From: Angiostrongylus vasorum
Taxonomy: Eukaryota > Nematoda > Chromadorea > Rhabditida > Metastrongylidae
Reading direction: 5' to 3'
NCBI GenBank assembly: GCA_018806985.1
Contig: JADANN010000364.1
Coordinates: 3,403,001-3,467,000 of the forward strand
DNA: 64,000 bases
Shown here: positions 37,606 to 51,400 of the stretch, in pieces
How the letters are laid out: each line of letters begins with the position of its first letter
Numbering within the stretch: position 1 is the first letter of the stretch
Made by a program: the position numbers and the translations under genes
The notes under the pieces: generated by a model
Database searches by the model: none
What the model was told of the DNA's origin: nothing
What the model saw: only the letters and a program-made list of their open reading frames with translations

Positions 37606-38543
37606 TCCTCTCTAGTGCCTACAATACTGAAATATTTTTAGAACATAAACGGAGGACAATAAACTGAGCTCGCCAATCTCAATAAAAAAAGGATAAGAAG
37701 ATTGAAGTTTTTGACCGAAACTGAAATCACGAAGAAATCCTGGTGTGAAGGAGAAAAGAATAACCAGGTTGGATCACCAAATGAGCACAGGTCATGTCAA
37801 ATCCTGAAACAACCAGTGATTCACCGGTATAACCCGTAGTCCCGTTGATCGTCGAGTGACTCGAGCGGGCGCCACTATATCTTCCATTTTTCCTTGTCGC
37901 GTGCAAGAGTCGCCCATTGGGTTCCCTGCTCGCTCTAGGGACTCGTCGAGCATCATATCTTTCTTCTGGGCTCTTCATGAAGAACTCTGACCATCGGGTC
38001 GGTGGTCTTCCAGCAGTACGTTTGACATCCCGAGGAGTCCAGTCAGTAATGGCTCTTGTCCATCGGTTGTAATTCATACGCATTACGTGTCCGGCCCACC
38101 TTATCTTCGATTGTTTGGCGTACAGAACGGTACCTTTGATTTTTGATCGTTAGCGCAGGTGGGAACTTCGGATCCCATCCCTTACTTATGTGAAACGGGA
38201 TAGCACCGTCCTTTCGACTGCGCGGTCGATACGTTAGGGCAGGGAAGTAACGCCGAGTCGAAGGTGGGCATGGAGTCGGGTGTTCGTTGTTCTCTTTACT
38301 ACATCCTCGATGCTCTTGGAAGCTCCCCTGAGCCGCCTCGTTCCCTTCTGCTCAGCTCTGAAGCTGAGTCGTTCATGATATTGACTTCCCGACGTAGATA
38401 GGCATAACTGGAGCATTCGGAGATATTCGTTCCGTTGAGCATGAATGAGGCATACGAAACTAATCCGTTCCTCACGAACATCGTTTTTGTGAGATTTAAT
38501 CGAAGACCAACCTTTCCACAGACTTTATCAAATCGGCAAGCAT

Positions 38544-39286
38544 ACGGTCTGCTTGGCTAATGTTTGATGTTATAAGGGCGATGTCATCAGCAAAGCAAAG
38601 ATGATGTAACCGCCGACCATCGATTTCCACTCCCATATTATCCCATTCCAATGTTCTGCATGACGTTCTGGAGGGTGGCGGTAAATAGTTTTGGCGGGAA
38701 TTATATCGCCTTGCCTAACTCCCTATTTTGACGTCAATGTTAATATCGTTGTAGAATGGTGATATCTTGGTTGTGAAAATTTTGTACAGCTCACGAAGAA
38801 TCTTTATGTACTGAGTAGGGAATCCTTGACTGTCAAGGGCTTCGATGACTGCTTCTATCTCACTTGAATCAAAGGCCTTCTTTCAATCGATGAAAGTGAG
38901 ACAGAGCGGTCTTTTGTACTCTCGCGATACTTCAATGAGCCTTGTTATTGTGTGGATGTGGTCCATCGTACTAAATCCTTTTGGAAACCCTGCGTGATCA
39001 AATGGCTGTCCTTCGTCCAGTGTTCCGTCAATCATGTTTAAAATGACTCGAGTGAAAAGTCTGTAGACGACAGAGAGCAAGCAGATTGGGGATAGCTGCC
39101 TATATCGTGTAGGTCACCGTTCTTGAAGAATAACACGGTCTTGCTGGTCTTCGACTGAGTAGGGACCTTGCATTCAAACAGGTAACATGTGAAGAGCCGA
39201 GCCAGTGTGTTTACGAGGGGTGGCGGAAGGTTCTTCAGGTGTTCTGGTCTTACCCTGTCCGGACCTGGTGCTATTCTATTTTTCAC
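38544..39286 (-). pseudogene. RTE reverse transcriptase fragments with FADD catalytic motif
   Basis: Overlapping frames encode RT core pieces: NRIAPGPDRVRPEHLKNL (39280), VVYRLFTRVILN and GFSTMDHIHTITRLIEVSR (39070-38920), and LCFADDIALITSN near 38612-38570. Frameshifts separate them. Confidence 0.87.
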
Positions 39287-40308
39287 CGACGAAATGGCAC
39301 GTCGGATTTAGGAAGGGAGAACTAGTGGTACAACATATCCATCCTCCTTTATTTCATGTGACGAAAGGTGAACGTGGCTATAGAAGAGATATGAGTAGTA
39401 TTCGTGAATGATTTTCTGCATTGCCTTTCTGGATGCTGTAACTGTTCTGTCCGGGCGTCGGAGTGCAATCACCTTGGTTTTGTACTTGGCGAAGCTTCGG
39501 TGTGCTTTGCGAAATGCTTTTCCCCAGCCTCTGCAGCTTCGACCATTGCTGCTGCTCTTCTCTCTTTAAGATCATTTATCGCCTGTCTGACTGTTTTGGA
39601 AGCTCGAACTTGAGTTGGCAGTTTGCCCGCTAGCTCGTGCGATTCCACGCTGCATAGCGAGTGTTTCTGGAGACAGACGTCTCTTGGTGACTTTCGAACT
39701 CTCAACTTTCATAGCGCTAACATGAAGATGTTGAGTAAGTCGATCGTATTCTTCGTCGATGTTATCGACAACGGCATCTTCGCAACAGCCGACTAATGAA
39801 ATTGAATAAGCCCCAGTTTATGGTGATTCTGGGACTTCGGTTTTTCGCTTTTTTTGAAGTTAGCGGCTTTTTTTCTCCTTTGCACGAGAAATAGAATCTT
39901 GCGCGAAGGGAGACAATGGTCTGATCCCGTGTAGAATTTTGGGACAAACAGCGACATCGCGTAAGGCAAAACCTTCTATTTACTATGATGTGGTCGATTT
40001 CGTCATGGTACTCTCCATTGGGAGACTCCCACGTCCAGCGCTGAGGGTGGGTCTTCCGGATATGCTAGTTACCATGGATGGTCTTGGTCGTCATGATAAA
40101 CTCAGGCAGCCGCTCACCCTTGTTCGTTCCATTCTAATCCGTGGGTCCCAATGTGACGTTCTTCTTGGTCCAATCTTGGCGTTGAAATCTCCAATGATGA
40201 CCTTGAAGAATGTGTGGTCTTCTCTGTAGAACTTCTACAAGTCCATATAGAATACTTCGACTTCTTCTTCGTCATAGTTTGATGTCGGCGCGTAAACGAC
40301 GAAGATTG

Positions 40309-40692
40309 TCAAAGCCGGAACTGATCCACATCTTTTTCAATCGTAAACGTCTGATTCGGGTTGTAAGTTGTTCGAATGAATCTATGTTCATGGACAAACT
40401 CGTGTTGACGAGAACGCCGTACGCCGCCAACTCCTCTACTGTCGCATGTTCCGAGGAACAGTTCTTCTCCGGTGTCATAGACGGCGTTGAAAGGCTGGCG
40501 TCTTCTCGTCTCGGCCAGGCCGATGACGTCGTACTTTATCCTTCTTGCTTGCATGAGCAAGTCTTCTATCGAGGACTCGGATGCAAGTGTACGTGCATTG
40601 TAGGTACAGATCGTCACCATAGTTCTTTGAAATCCAGGCAGCTTCCATTGGCCCTGAGATTTTAGCAGCCTCTCCGTACTCGTCCTACCCAA
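40309..40692 (-). pseudogene. RTE endonuclease domain fragment
   Basis: An open stretch of 127 codons with endonuclease motifs [10 protein letters not shown] and [12 protein letters not shown]. It is the N-terminus of the RTE polyprotein; the reading frame is lost downstream and resumes in other frames. Confidence 0.85.
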
Positions 40693-41489
40693 CGCTGCGA
40701 AATTGGGGGGCTCTTTCGGGGGTCAGGGGAATGAGGCCCGGTTTTTTTTTTTTACTGTGTTTAGCATTTTTGATACCCACGTATAGCTTGCTGGGCTCTG
40801 AACGTGGGGGCTGGATATACTCACGGGTAGCTTGCCAGGCTCTCCCAGAGTGGACATGGAGCTTATTTGTTGGAGGCGACTCCTAACCGCCTCCCATATA
40901 CTTCCCTGTCACTTGATTGCAGGCTTTTGGCCGAATTGACTCGTAGAATACAATCTGCATAAACCAGAACGCATCCCACACGCGTGCATGAATACGCCCC
41001 GTAAATGCAGAAAGTATGTGCCAAATCGGCGCAGCAGAAACAGGGAGTCCATCCCCTGGATCCACCTGCGTCTCAGGGAAGCAAAGGTCGCTTTTGGTCC
41101 GCGATTAACCCCCTATCCGCCACCTGGGGACGCGCCACGTAGCCTCGCGACTAACCGGCTCGAGATCCCTCATATGAGGGAGATCCGTGGAACCAGTGAT
41201 TACGAATAGGAAAGGCATACGATGTATTGGTGTATTTTAACTGAAGCTATCTACTACATCGAAGATATAGCTATACGTGCTCACTGAACTGAACAACGAT
41301 TATTTCAATTTCGTGTCATTTCCCAGAAACATGGTCTGGTGCTTAGCTCTTATCGAAGACCTCGAGAAAAACAAATTCGACACGCCAACGATTTTTTCTT
41401 AAGATGAACTCGAAACCAAGCCAATTTTTTAATTCGAGCTTCGTTTGCCGAAGGAAGATGTCTTAAATTACCTAGGCAAGCATTTAATG

Positions 41490-41766
41490 GAAGTGTAGCA
41501 TAGTGCTAGTGGTGGATCGCAATGCACGTGAGCTCACTGGTTCGACCCCACGCACCCGGCTTTGCATTCCTCCGTAGTTGGCATATTAGCACCAGACTAC
41601 TCTGAGAGGACAGCTGCACCGAATTAATACATCGGAGGGCCACTGCATGTCATTGTATAGGCGAGATATACAACTAGTCACCTTTAAGGATGCTTGATGA
41701 GTTCAAATGTGCGGCACATTCCTCAGCAATTGAACAACACTGAACGCTTTATTCTTTATCCTCTTT
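41490..41766 (+). mobile_element. R1 SINE, old copy
   Basis: GTAGCATAGTGCTAGTGG head, TGGTTCGACCC B box, R1-like body to CGCTTTATTCTTTATCC; strongly diverged. Confidence 0.6.
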
Positions 41767-42033
41767 AAGTATTTATCATCTGATACTGTTTTCAAAACTA
41801 TCGTGCAGCGAATTTGAAATTCTCTTCATCACTGATTACAATTCTACTAGTCATCTTTGTACTGAACATGTACTATTATTAGTTTATTGGTAGATGCATA
41901 TCTCTTCTTAATTTTGTTAAACTACTTTGACCACTTGAAAGCTTCTTAAATTCGTTTAGTGGATACAACAAGGCAAAGGCAGTACTCTTACATTTGGGTG
42001 GTTCTAAATCATTAGAATAGTCTCTTACTGCAT

Positions 42034-42315
42034 GGGGCGCGCGTGGCGCAGTGGTTGGAGGCGCCCAGCAATACACGCGTGGGATCGATCCCCCGCACCC
42101 ATAGTCCACCAAGTCTTCCATCTCCCCGGCGTTCGCAAATTGTTACCAGGCTTGTCTAGGAGAGTAGCAGCACTGGCTCGATACATCGATAGGGCCATAG
42201 CGATTCATTGTAAAAGCCAGATGTGCATTCAATCACCTCCAAACGATGCTTGATGAAGTCGAATGCATGGTGCATCCTCAGGCATTGATCAACACCGAGA
42301 GCTTTATCCTTTTAG
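42034..42315 (+). mobile_element. R1 SINE
   Basis: GGGGCGCGCGTGGCGCAGTGG-type head, GGATCGATCCC B box, R1 body, 3' end AGCTTTATCCTTTTAGCC. It lies 180 bp upstream of the tentative signal-peptide exon of the second secreted-protein gene. Confidence 0.85.
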
Positions 42316-42491
42316 CCTTAGACTAGTTCCTTGATGAATTTTCTTAAAAATTTCCTAACATGCAAAACGTCTTGTATTCACATTTACTTCAATGTGCCAC
42401 ATATGAGATATGATTTGAAAACGTTCATAGTAGATATCCTATCTTTAACTGCACCGATTGGAGCTAAAGAGTAATCATTTCATTTTCGAAT

Positions 42492-45400
42492 ATGAAACGC
42501 TTAAGTTTGGTTTGCCTTTCTATCGTGATGAATATACTGCAGAATGTTTTTTACGACACATGGTATGTCAAATCCCCATTTTATAGTTGAACTGAAAGAA
42601 GCGCTTTGAAACGGTCAATGGAAGGATGCATATCGTGTATGAGATTTATTCTTAAATTGAGACTGCTAGGAAACTCGTCATCGATTTCACTTTACTGGTA
42701 AGGTAACCTAACGGAAGGACCACGGTGTTACCGAAATATAGCGCGTCGATATTTTCCTATTTCGCTCGATCCCAATTTATCGTCGACCATTTGCGATGCA
42801 ATCGACTAGCTTTAATATTTCGCTGGTTCTAGTTATTTAAGGGCTTAACGTTTCAAAAAGACTCCTACTAGATGTTTCATTAGCTTAGTAGAATAATAAC
42901 ATAGTTGTTAACCCAGCAGGCATTTTATCCACTGCTCCGCACTGACTTTCTCTACAGCTTTGATCTCTAATACTCAATCTCCTTGATTCTTATTTCATCG
43001 ATTTACCCATGTAAATAAATGACTCGTGAGAATCCTAATATATAAAATTGTGGTATTATAAAGATTTAACTCCAGGGACATCTGTTGGTTCAGCTACGAA
43101 TTCATCGAGAACATCGGTAGGCAAGCATTAATAGTTTGTTTAGGGTGACTTTTTATCCTGTTCTGCAGTACTCTGAATGTTTGCAGTTCGCCCAGCAAGT
43201 CAATGAATTCTCCTTAACCGCATACTTCTTGTTCGATGGAAAGAACTACGAACACGATAACAATGTCACCCTAACAATAACTATCAGAGACGCCGAATGT
43301 TTCTGTAGAGTTTACCAATTTACAAAATATTAGATAAAGGAGACATTTAAGATTAGCACAGCAGATTGCTTCTAATACATTTAACGTTAGATAAAAGAGA
43401 CGTTTTTTAACAGAGTTGAGATCTACCACATCCTCATAAGCAGACGACCACATCTTCTTAATACCTCCGTGATGCCATTATTCTCTAATGGATGTGATCA
43501 CGGCGTTCTTCGTGCGAAGATTGGATTTAGCGATAAGCTAAAAAAGACTCTTTCTACCACCCAAAAAGGAGAAGAGAAGTCGTGCACGACGAGAATACCC
43601 TTTCTTTCTTTCTTAAGACTGACAGATCAAGGCCGATCCGTCAGATGAGCATAAGTTTCATGTTTAATGTAGTGGAATACCGCCGAGACCAGTTAGAATA
43701 TAATGCTCCGTTGTCATCGTTGATCAACGAATATGCGATTGGTACCACCTCTCTCAATGTGATATACACAATAATTGGTTATGGAACATTTCACACTAAT
43801 CTTTATCGTCCCACGATCTCTACCCCTGACTTTAGTATACCACCCGCTGAAGAAAAACCACTCCGCATTCATCCCTCTGAAGTTCGTTTGCGATTGAAGG
43901 CATGAGGGAAGACATGGCTGCAGAACAAGGTAATATCACTGATGACTTCCGTCGTGCTGCAAACCACAAACTATAACTACTGATTGCAATCCACATGGGA
44001 ACATTTAGAGGGAAAGAATCGCGGACCACTGGATGACCTGACGGCAAGTTATGCTGCCTAAGAAGGAGGACCAGAGAACCTTCCTAACTACGAATTTCTA
44101 AGCTCTCCACCAAAAAATTGTTTTGCTGTTAACATTTATTAAGGAATGCTTGAGGAATAGCTATGCGACAATACAAAATTCTGAAACAGATTTTACTGCA
44201 AGGGACCCCATTCGAGCAGGATCTCGGATAATAGAAAACTTTCGAAAATTACCTACCTCTTATCCTAGTCTTTGCCAACTGAGAATAAGCGTTTGAAACG
44301 AATGCAGTTCTACCAGCGCCTGTCAGTCAAAGCGTGGCCATATTCTATACAAGAATTCTCGCTGACTGGTATTTTAACTGCACCACATCACCATCCTGAT
44401 AGGGGAAAGAGGTTCGAAAAGGCGTCAAAGCTGTTTACTATCTCACTTCAATGGACAACAAAGTCACTCCATTAAGCCGTGAAGGCCATACGCATCGAAA
44501 ACATTTTCATACCAAATCGTTCATTTTCCGGCGAAACGCTTATTCGAGAAGTGTAAACCAAGGAAAATATAGTTCCCAAGATCGACTTTCTATTAACCTC
44601 GGCATTGGATTATAAATCTGTTGTTCACTTTTTTTACAGCGAGGTTGTTATTCAGCAACAACTTTACTTCCTTACAAATATAACACATACAATACAACGG
44701 TAGCTGACGTTTCGGCAGTATCGCCTTCTTCAGAGCCTGGAAGGGTACACTAATGTGTAATTTACTAGGTCAAACTCTTCAACAACGCAAATAGGAAGTT
44801 GGAAATCTGAACAATAATTACACAATAACCGGCTTCTCAAAAAACCCACCGTTTTTTATCTGCTTTCCACCAAAGAAGAACAGCCGCTTAGAGTCGCATA
44901 TGGTTGATTGCTGCACCACCCACATCAAAAATCAGTTCTGAGATGCGGGGTTAGAATACGCGTTATCCAGGGTATTCTTCCCTACTATTCATTATCGGAT
45001 TTTTGGAATTTATCCAAAAAGCCTCTAGAAGTTTGCGCGTTGGTGTTTTGGCCTCCTGTGCGAGGATATTGACTTTAATGTCAAAATCGTCTCCGCTATG
45101 TTTTTTGTATCCTATGCGTCCCTAGTGGCGTGCCTTGTTTTGATTTTCGTTTGCCATCTAGGTGTTCTTTTATGCGGATACATAAAAGTCTGCCCGTTCC
45201 GCCGATATATTCGTCTCCGCAAGTCCTACAAGAAATTAGGTATTTCGTACCTGATCTCATGCAATCACCGTCCCTGCCATAAGGGCAAATTACGCAATTT
45301 GGTGTTTCACATAGACGGTCATAAAGGCGGTTACGAACTAACTAGCGACGAAGAGTATTCGGTGGTATTTCAATTATCGCTACCGATTCCTCTAGATCTG

Positions 45401-48400
45401 CCCTTCTTAAGCATGGCATTATCGCTACACTTATTTCATCGCTAATGAAGGGCAAGATAAACGGGATTTTGTTTCGGCCAAACCCTTCGTCTTTGGGGCG
45501 TCGCTCTCCTTCTAAACTTATCTCATGGGGTTACTATTTCGTAGCCATTGGAGATGGCTATTTCCGGTGGCCAAGCCAAAAAAACTGGCTTCCGTTTTTA
45601 AACGTTCAAATAAACCTATCAAGTAGCGGTTACATGACAAAGTGGTACCGAAAGCCAAGTAACAAGAACATCCTCGTTCATTTCTTTTCTTCCCACCCTT
45701 CATACAAAGAAGGGCGCTCGTGAGAAACATGCTTCGAACAGCCACCTCTGTGTGCACAAGTAGAGAACTAAGGGAAGAATCGCGCAACTTTGCTCGGGAA
45801 GAAACCATCTCCAATGACTTCGAAATAGTAACCCCACGAGATAAGCTTAGAAGGAGAGCGATGCGCCCAAGCGAAACACTCGGCCAAAAGAAAGTTTCGT
45901 TTATGTTGCCCTTTATAAGCGATGAAGTAAGCGTAGCTATTAAACGATGCTTGGCAGGTCTAGAGGAATCGGTAGCGATAGTTGAAATACCACCGGTTAC
46001 TCTACGTCGTCAGTTAGTTCGTAACCGCCTGTATGACCGTCTATGTGAAACACCAAATTGCGTAATTTGCCCTTACGCCAGAGACGGTGACTGCATGAGA
46101 TCAGGTACGATATACCTGATTTCTTGTAGGACTTGCGGAGACGAATGTATCGGCGAAACGGGCAGACTTTTTATGTATCCGCATAAGAGAACACCTAGAT
46201 GGCAAACGAAAATCACAACAAAGCACGCCACTAGGCACGCATAGGATACAAAAAACATGGCGGAGAAGATTTTGAAATAAAAGTTGCTATCATCACGGGT
46301 GGTGCAGTAGTCAACCATATGCGACTCTAAGCGGCTGTTCTTCCTTGGTGGAAAGCAGATAAAAAAACAGTGGGTTTTCCGAAAAGCCGGTGATCGTGTA
46401 ATTATTGTTCAGATTTTCATCTTTCTGTTGGCGTTGTTGAAGCTTTTGACCTAGTAAATTATATACTAGTGTACCCTTGTACCCTTCCAGGCTCTGAAGA
46501 AGGCGATACTGCCGAAACGTCAGCTACCGTTGTGTTGTATGTGTTATATTTGTAAAGAAGTAAAGGTGTGCTGAATAGCAATCTCGCGATTGCTGTAAAA
46601 AAAGAGAACAACAAGAGAAACACGGTGTAGCACTGCGCATTAGTGGGAAGAGAACTCCATTTATGAAGAACCCATGGTGCGAAAGTGAGCAAATCGAGTA
46701 GGATGTTCTCTGACTAAAAGCGGCGCGCAGGCTTTTCCTGGACTGATTGGTTCTCCCAGCTTTCTGTTATATAGCGCAGATGTGCGCTGATGTTTAAAGC
46801 ATGTCGCACAACCCAGAGAGACTGGAAGATGTCTTTTAAAGTTTAGTTGGCGCTCACAACTATTGGGAATGCTCGGAACAGATCTTCTGAACCTATCACA
46901 TCTTCGAGACTGACCTTAGAAAGAAGGTGACAGATGAGTAAAAAGTAATGTAAACTTCGACAGGATTAAATTATCCTCTTAGACGACCAATTGAACAATG
47001 TGCGAACGTGTTTGCGGCTCAAATCAACCATCTGCATGAAACGATTTCTGGATCACGGAACAATGAAATGTGAACCGCACAACACGAGAAGACAGGCCAC
47101 GAAGACTGCCCATGTTTGATCTTCATAATAGTAGTAATAATGGTAGTTAGCTGGGTTTATTGCTGACTCCAGGTATGCCTTTCGGTCCCCAGATAATTCT
47201 TGTTGACGGATGATTGCCAATGTCACTGTGAGGGTAAAAAGAATGGCTGAGAAAAAAGGCAGAACGTGGGCCTAAGTGGTGGCGTACGTAACACGTGAGT
47301 CTCCGGAAAGGGTAATTGCGGCTGTATCTGGCCTGGAGCACAAGTTTTGCAAATATCTCAGCATCACCGTGCTAGTAATAATAGTAATACTAACAATATT
47401 AATATTAATCGCGGAGTTTCTCTTTTCATTAGATTCTTTAGGATATTTTGCATTCTTCGGTTATCTTATATATCTTCTTCACACAAAGATAATGACGTTA
47501 CATTCAAGTGAAAAAAAATTGCCTAAGTTCTTTAATACATTTGGCATTGACATGTAGGGCTAACTATACTTATATGTGAAATATTCTTGCTCACTGATTT
47601 GGAAATACGAATGAAAATTTGAAAGTGTTCAGCTGCCTCCACTCATTCCTCATTCGCTGTCCATCTCGCAGCAATTGACTACGACAACAAGTTTAGCTCT
47701 TGGGTGACAATACATTCGGATCGTTTTAAATATTCGAAAGAAAATGGACTGCGATCATTCACGGTGAGATTCATCTTCCACAGTCCAAGCCGATATCAGC
47801 AACATGTATTGTTCCGTTAGTCGAGTGAACGAAACATATTCGCGTCAGAGGTGCCCAATGAACTCCAGTGGCCTAAGAAATGAGAAAAGCACAACACTTG
47901 CCGAACTAGTCTCTTTATTTTTTACTATTTTTTAGTGAGAGTACGCACTCATTTGATCGCTGAGCTTTCACGAGTGAATATAGTAACAGATAACTTCCAA
48001 AGCATTTCCGGTGTCGATGCCTACTTGTTGAAAGGCTTGGAGAAAGAGGAGAAAGGCCGAATAGACTAGAAGGAAATAATTCTCATGTACCCATATACAT
48101 CCATGCTCATGCATAACTATGTGCATGTGGAAGTTACAAGGCTTCGAAGGATTGGAATTTGTACCATTTGAACAATTCCGAAAGTATTTAAATAGAGGAT
48201 AATAGATTTTTATCGCAAGGTTTGGTGAACTAGGCGTGTGAAATAAAACATCTCAACAGAGATCTTGAAGTTTTTGTCATGTTCCCAGAAATTCTTTCTG
48301 CGTAGATTTTCCATAATAAAACGCAAAATCTGTTTACCAACTCTGATATCTTCTGTCTCATGGATCGCTCTACTTCCTTCTCCTTTCTTTTGTTCAAATT

Positions 48401-51400
48401 AATGCTTTATTCTTTTAGCAGCGGCTCACTGCTTGAGATTCCTTTATAACTTCGCTGCATGCACAGTATAACCTTCTCCGGTCTAACGATCCTTTTGCAA
48501 TAAAGTAGCCCCACAACGTCTAGACCACGACTTCTTTCGCTTTATCTTTTATATGGAATCGATTTCTTGTCATTGGGAAGCATCAGCTTCAAAACCAGAC
48601 AGACTTCTTTACAACTAAGTAGTGGCTTGGAAGCAGAAATTCGGTCTTTCACATACCTTTCAGAGATCCAGTATCCTCAGGCTCATATCGCTGACCATCT
48701 TAAACTTTTACAAGTCGTCTCGAAGGAAACGGCTGCTTGCTATAAAGTATCTCAGTATTTACACGAGTTTTTTGAGTGCCCGTTGCTTTCAACCGAAGCA
48801 CGAATTTCTTTGCTGTCGGTGTTGGACTGTGGTCCAGAATGCTGCGGCTCACAGGAATGAAGACTTCCTTTACAAAACAATTTGAACCACTTTCGCAAAA
48901 GCGTTTGCACTCTATCTGCATAGTTACGAAGTATGAATGAAATTCATCGTAGAAATGGCTATTCAGTGAGTGTACTGTTTTGAACTCTTGGAAAAGTGAA
49001 TCCTTCAGTGAGGCTGGAAAGTTTATGTGTAATGCAGGATATTTCAACGGAAATTTCATTTCGCAACTAAATTTGTCACTTTGCTAAGCGTTGGTAAAGC
49101 AAAAGCTATCTAACTCTCAATTCTGTGTCATTTCTCCAGTATCTCGGTTTCTTTCTAAAAGATGTCCTTCACCATTTACAGCGTTCTAACTGTATAGAGA
49201 TCCCAGCACCTACTTCATTCGTTTCATTGTCTTGTATCTGTCATCCAGAAAGGCCTTCGGATTTGCGTGTGGAATCGGCTCCTGCTTATGAACGTTCGTC
49301 TTCTTCATGAATGTCCGTGAATATCGGACGTGTTAACTCTCCTTAAAATACAAGAACATTTCTCCTAGAAGTTTACCAACAGAAATCAGCTTTTAAGGGT
49401 CAAATGAAGCTTTTCCGTATAAGTGTGGTGACAATTTTTTCGACGCTGGAGAGATGAGAAGCGTGGTTACGTAGGAGTAAGAGATCAAGTTAGCAATCCT
49501 TTCCGTATTCTTGCTTGACGCTTCTTGCTTAGTGCTCTGTATCCGTTGTTATCGTGTAGATTACGTCTTTACACTGCGCAATCTTCCAGAGGAACAGCAT
49601 TCCCTTACACCGTCCAGAAATCCTTCCTCCAACTGAATTTGTGATTGGAATTTATTGCATATTTTTTTCGATAATGTGCTTTACAACCTAAACGTCTTTC
49701 TGCTGAAGGTTTCAACCAAGCGGAAAAAGAAGAAACATCTTAACGTTTTAAGCTTCTACTTTGTAACATGGCGTCTTAGCTTGAGTGCGCAGTCAACTGA
49801 CTGTGTCTAATATAATCGATCCAAATACTTGCTTTTCCATCATATTTCTCGTATCCATGTCAATCCTCATCAGTACTTAAATCGACTTAAGGCTTTTATA
49901 AGGATATTATAAATCTGTGCTGCATTCCATCTTAGCAATACCACTTACCCTATTCAAACATTCTTACTAAAAATTACTAATTAGAGTGTTAACACATCTA
50001 AAATGCCAAGCAGGAACAGAAACTCTTTTAGTTTTTTTCTAGCTCCGCTACGCTAGATGTATGAGTATTTCTGCATCTTCAGGACTCAATAGAAGGAAAT
50101 TTGCACGGAACGAAATCTCTGGATGAGTGCTTCGAAAAGGTTGTTGGATCGCTTTTACAATATTTCAAACAATAAGTGATGTTCACTGCCCAGTTCTTGT
50201 GCTACAGCTCTATCATGACTGTGTTCCACGAGCTGACGCAGTTTTCATCCGATTCGATAACCAGCCTGAGGACGCATGGGCTATAGACCAAATTTTTGTG
50301 GATACAAGTTATCGTCTTGGACCGACAGAAGAGCACCAGTTAGTTTTACAGGGATTTTTAAAAACACATAGCTCACCACTAAATTTTCGCCGGTCGCCAT
50401 GGAACAACGCCTAATTTTTTAAACATACCAAGCAAGAAGCGAACTCAACTTAGAAAGAGTGGTTCTTTTCCTTCTCTTCTAACAAACAGCTTTTTTGTTT
50501 CTGTCGTAATTCTCGTCCCTATAAATTGGTTTTCACATGTATTTCTTCAGTAATTTCTGCCTGTTGATATTCTGTAGTTTCTTTCGTTTTCGTTCTATAT
50601 TTTTTTGGAAGGATTCTAGCTCGAATGTGTGTTAGAGTAGAAATCTCGTCCGCTGTTCAACCATGGTACTCAGTCTTTGGTAGTCTGTTTTCAGGATTGT
50701 TGATAACAGTAATTCTGAAGTGAATCGACTGCTTCTGCTTAGATTTTCGGAACTGACTCATTTTATTGATTCACGGATGTTCTCGTTTGGAGTGAGGAGA
50801 ACCAACACGGACAATATAAGTCGCGAAAAATGACAAGTATTGAAGAGAAAAAAAGAATTAAGTGCCCACTCCAGATGGGGATCGTTAGAATACAACGGTT
50901 ATGGAATTATTGGAAAGTTGGGCTTACAGTCCAAATCCTATGGGGGACTGACGTCGTGACGAGAGACAGGTTATGCAAACCGTTAGCCCACCTTCATTTC
51001 GCCTGCAACGCAAGCAACGCTGTAGCAGAGAGGTTCTACAGATCCGGTAAACGACCGACCAAGTGCTTAAAAAACGGGGTTGTCTTATTACCTGTCATAA
51101 AAACTTATCAGAATTTTGCTCCAGTTCAAGAGGTGCACATAATGTGGAGTTCATTCCTGCATAGCTCTGTTTCAATCGTAGCTGCAAAAAACGTGTAGAC
51201 TCTCAAGGATACGGATTGTAACCACCGTCAATCTTTGTGTTTTAAAATGCAAAGTGTTGATTTTAGAATAAATTTACTCAGCACGACGAATTCGAGATTT
51301 TGTTTTTTTATTTTCATTTCATCTTGTTTTTTATGATTTTATATTTTGTTTTACTTTATTATTCATCTTTTTTTGTTCTTTATCATTTATTTTTTTCGAG

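Larger units (their letters stand above)
37740..41200 (-). mobile_element. RTE-type non-LTR retrotransposon, largest copy (about 3.4 kb, inactive)
   Basis: On the minus strand an apurinic-type endonuclease begins near 40692 ([11 protein letters not shown], then DVIGLAETR with the catalytic glutamate), continues through a GSDHR-like region near 39900, and is followed by reverse transcriptase between about 39290 and 38540, including GPDRVRPEHLKNL and the catalytic LCFADDIALITSN. The frame is broken many times by indels and stops, so the copy is dead. A 5' UTR-like region of about 500 bp covers 40700-41200 and is shared with the piece at 62040-62520. It lies between the two secreted-protein paralogues, antisense to them. 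Confidence 0.9.
44622..46616 (+). mobile_element. Penelope-like element with an inverted partial copy
   Basis: The plus strand from about 45575 encodes the C-terminal part of a Penelope RT (KNWLPFLNVQINLSSSGY, WYRKPSNKN) and a GIY-YIG type domain (GTIYLISCRTCGDECIGETGR). Segment 44622-45570 is the reverse complement of 45807-46616 at clear but imperfect similarity, so the GIY-YIG region and terminal sequence occur twice in opposite orientation around a unique 45570-45806 core. Penelope elements are known for terminal repeats in odd orientations. The N-terminal RT is missing. It is inserted in an intron of the second secreted-protein gene. Confidence 0.87.

Noticed and set aside
48567..49059. 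Overlapping open stretches on both strands
   Set aside because: No recognisable domain; overlapping antisense frames suggest chance or a decayed pseudogene that I cannot name.
50830..51198. 122-codon plus-strand open stretch
   Set aside because: Low-complexity, no motif, and inside an intron whose flanking exons already join in phase.
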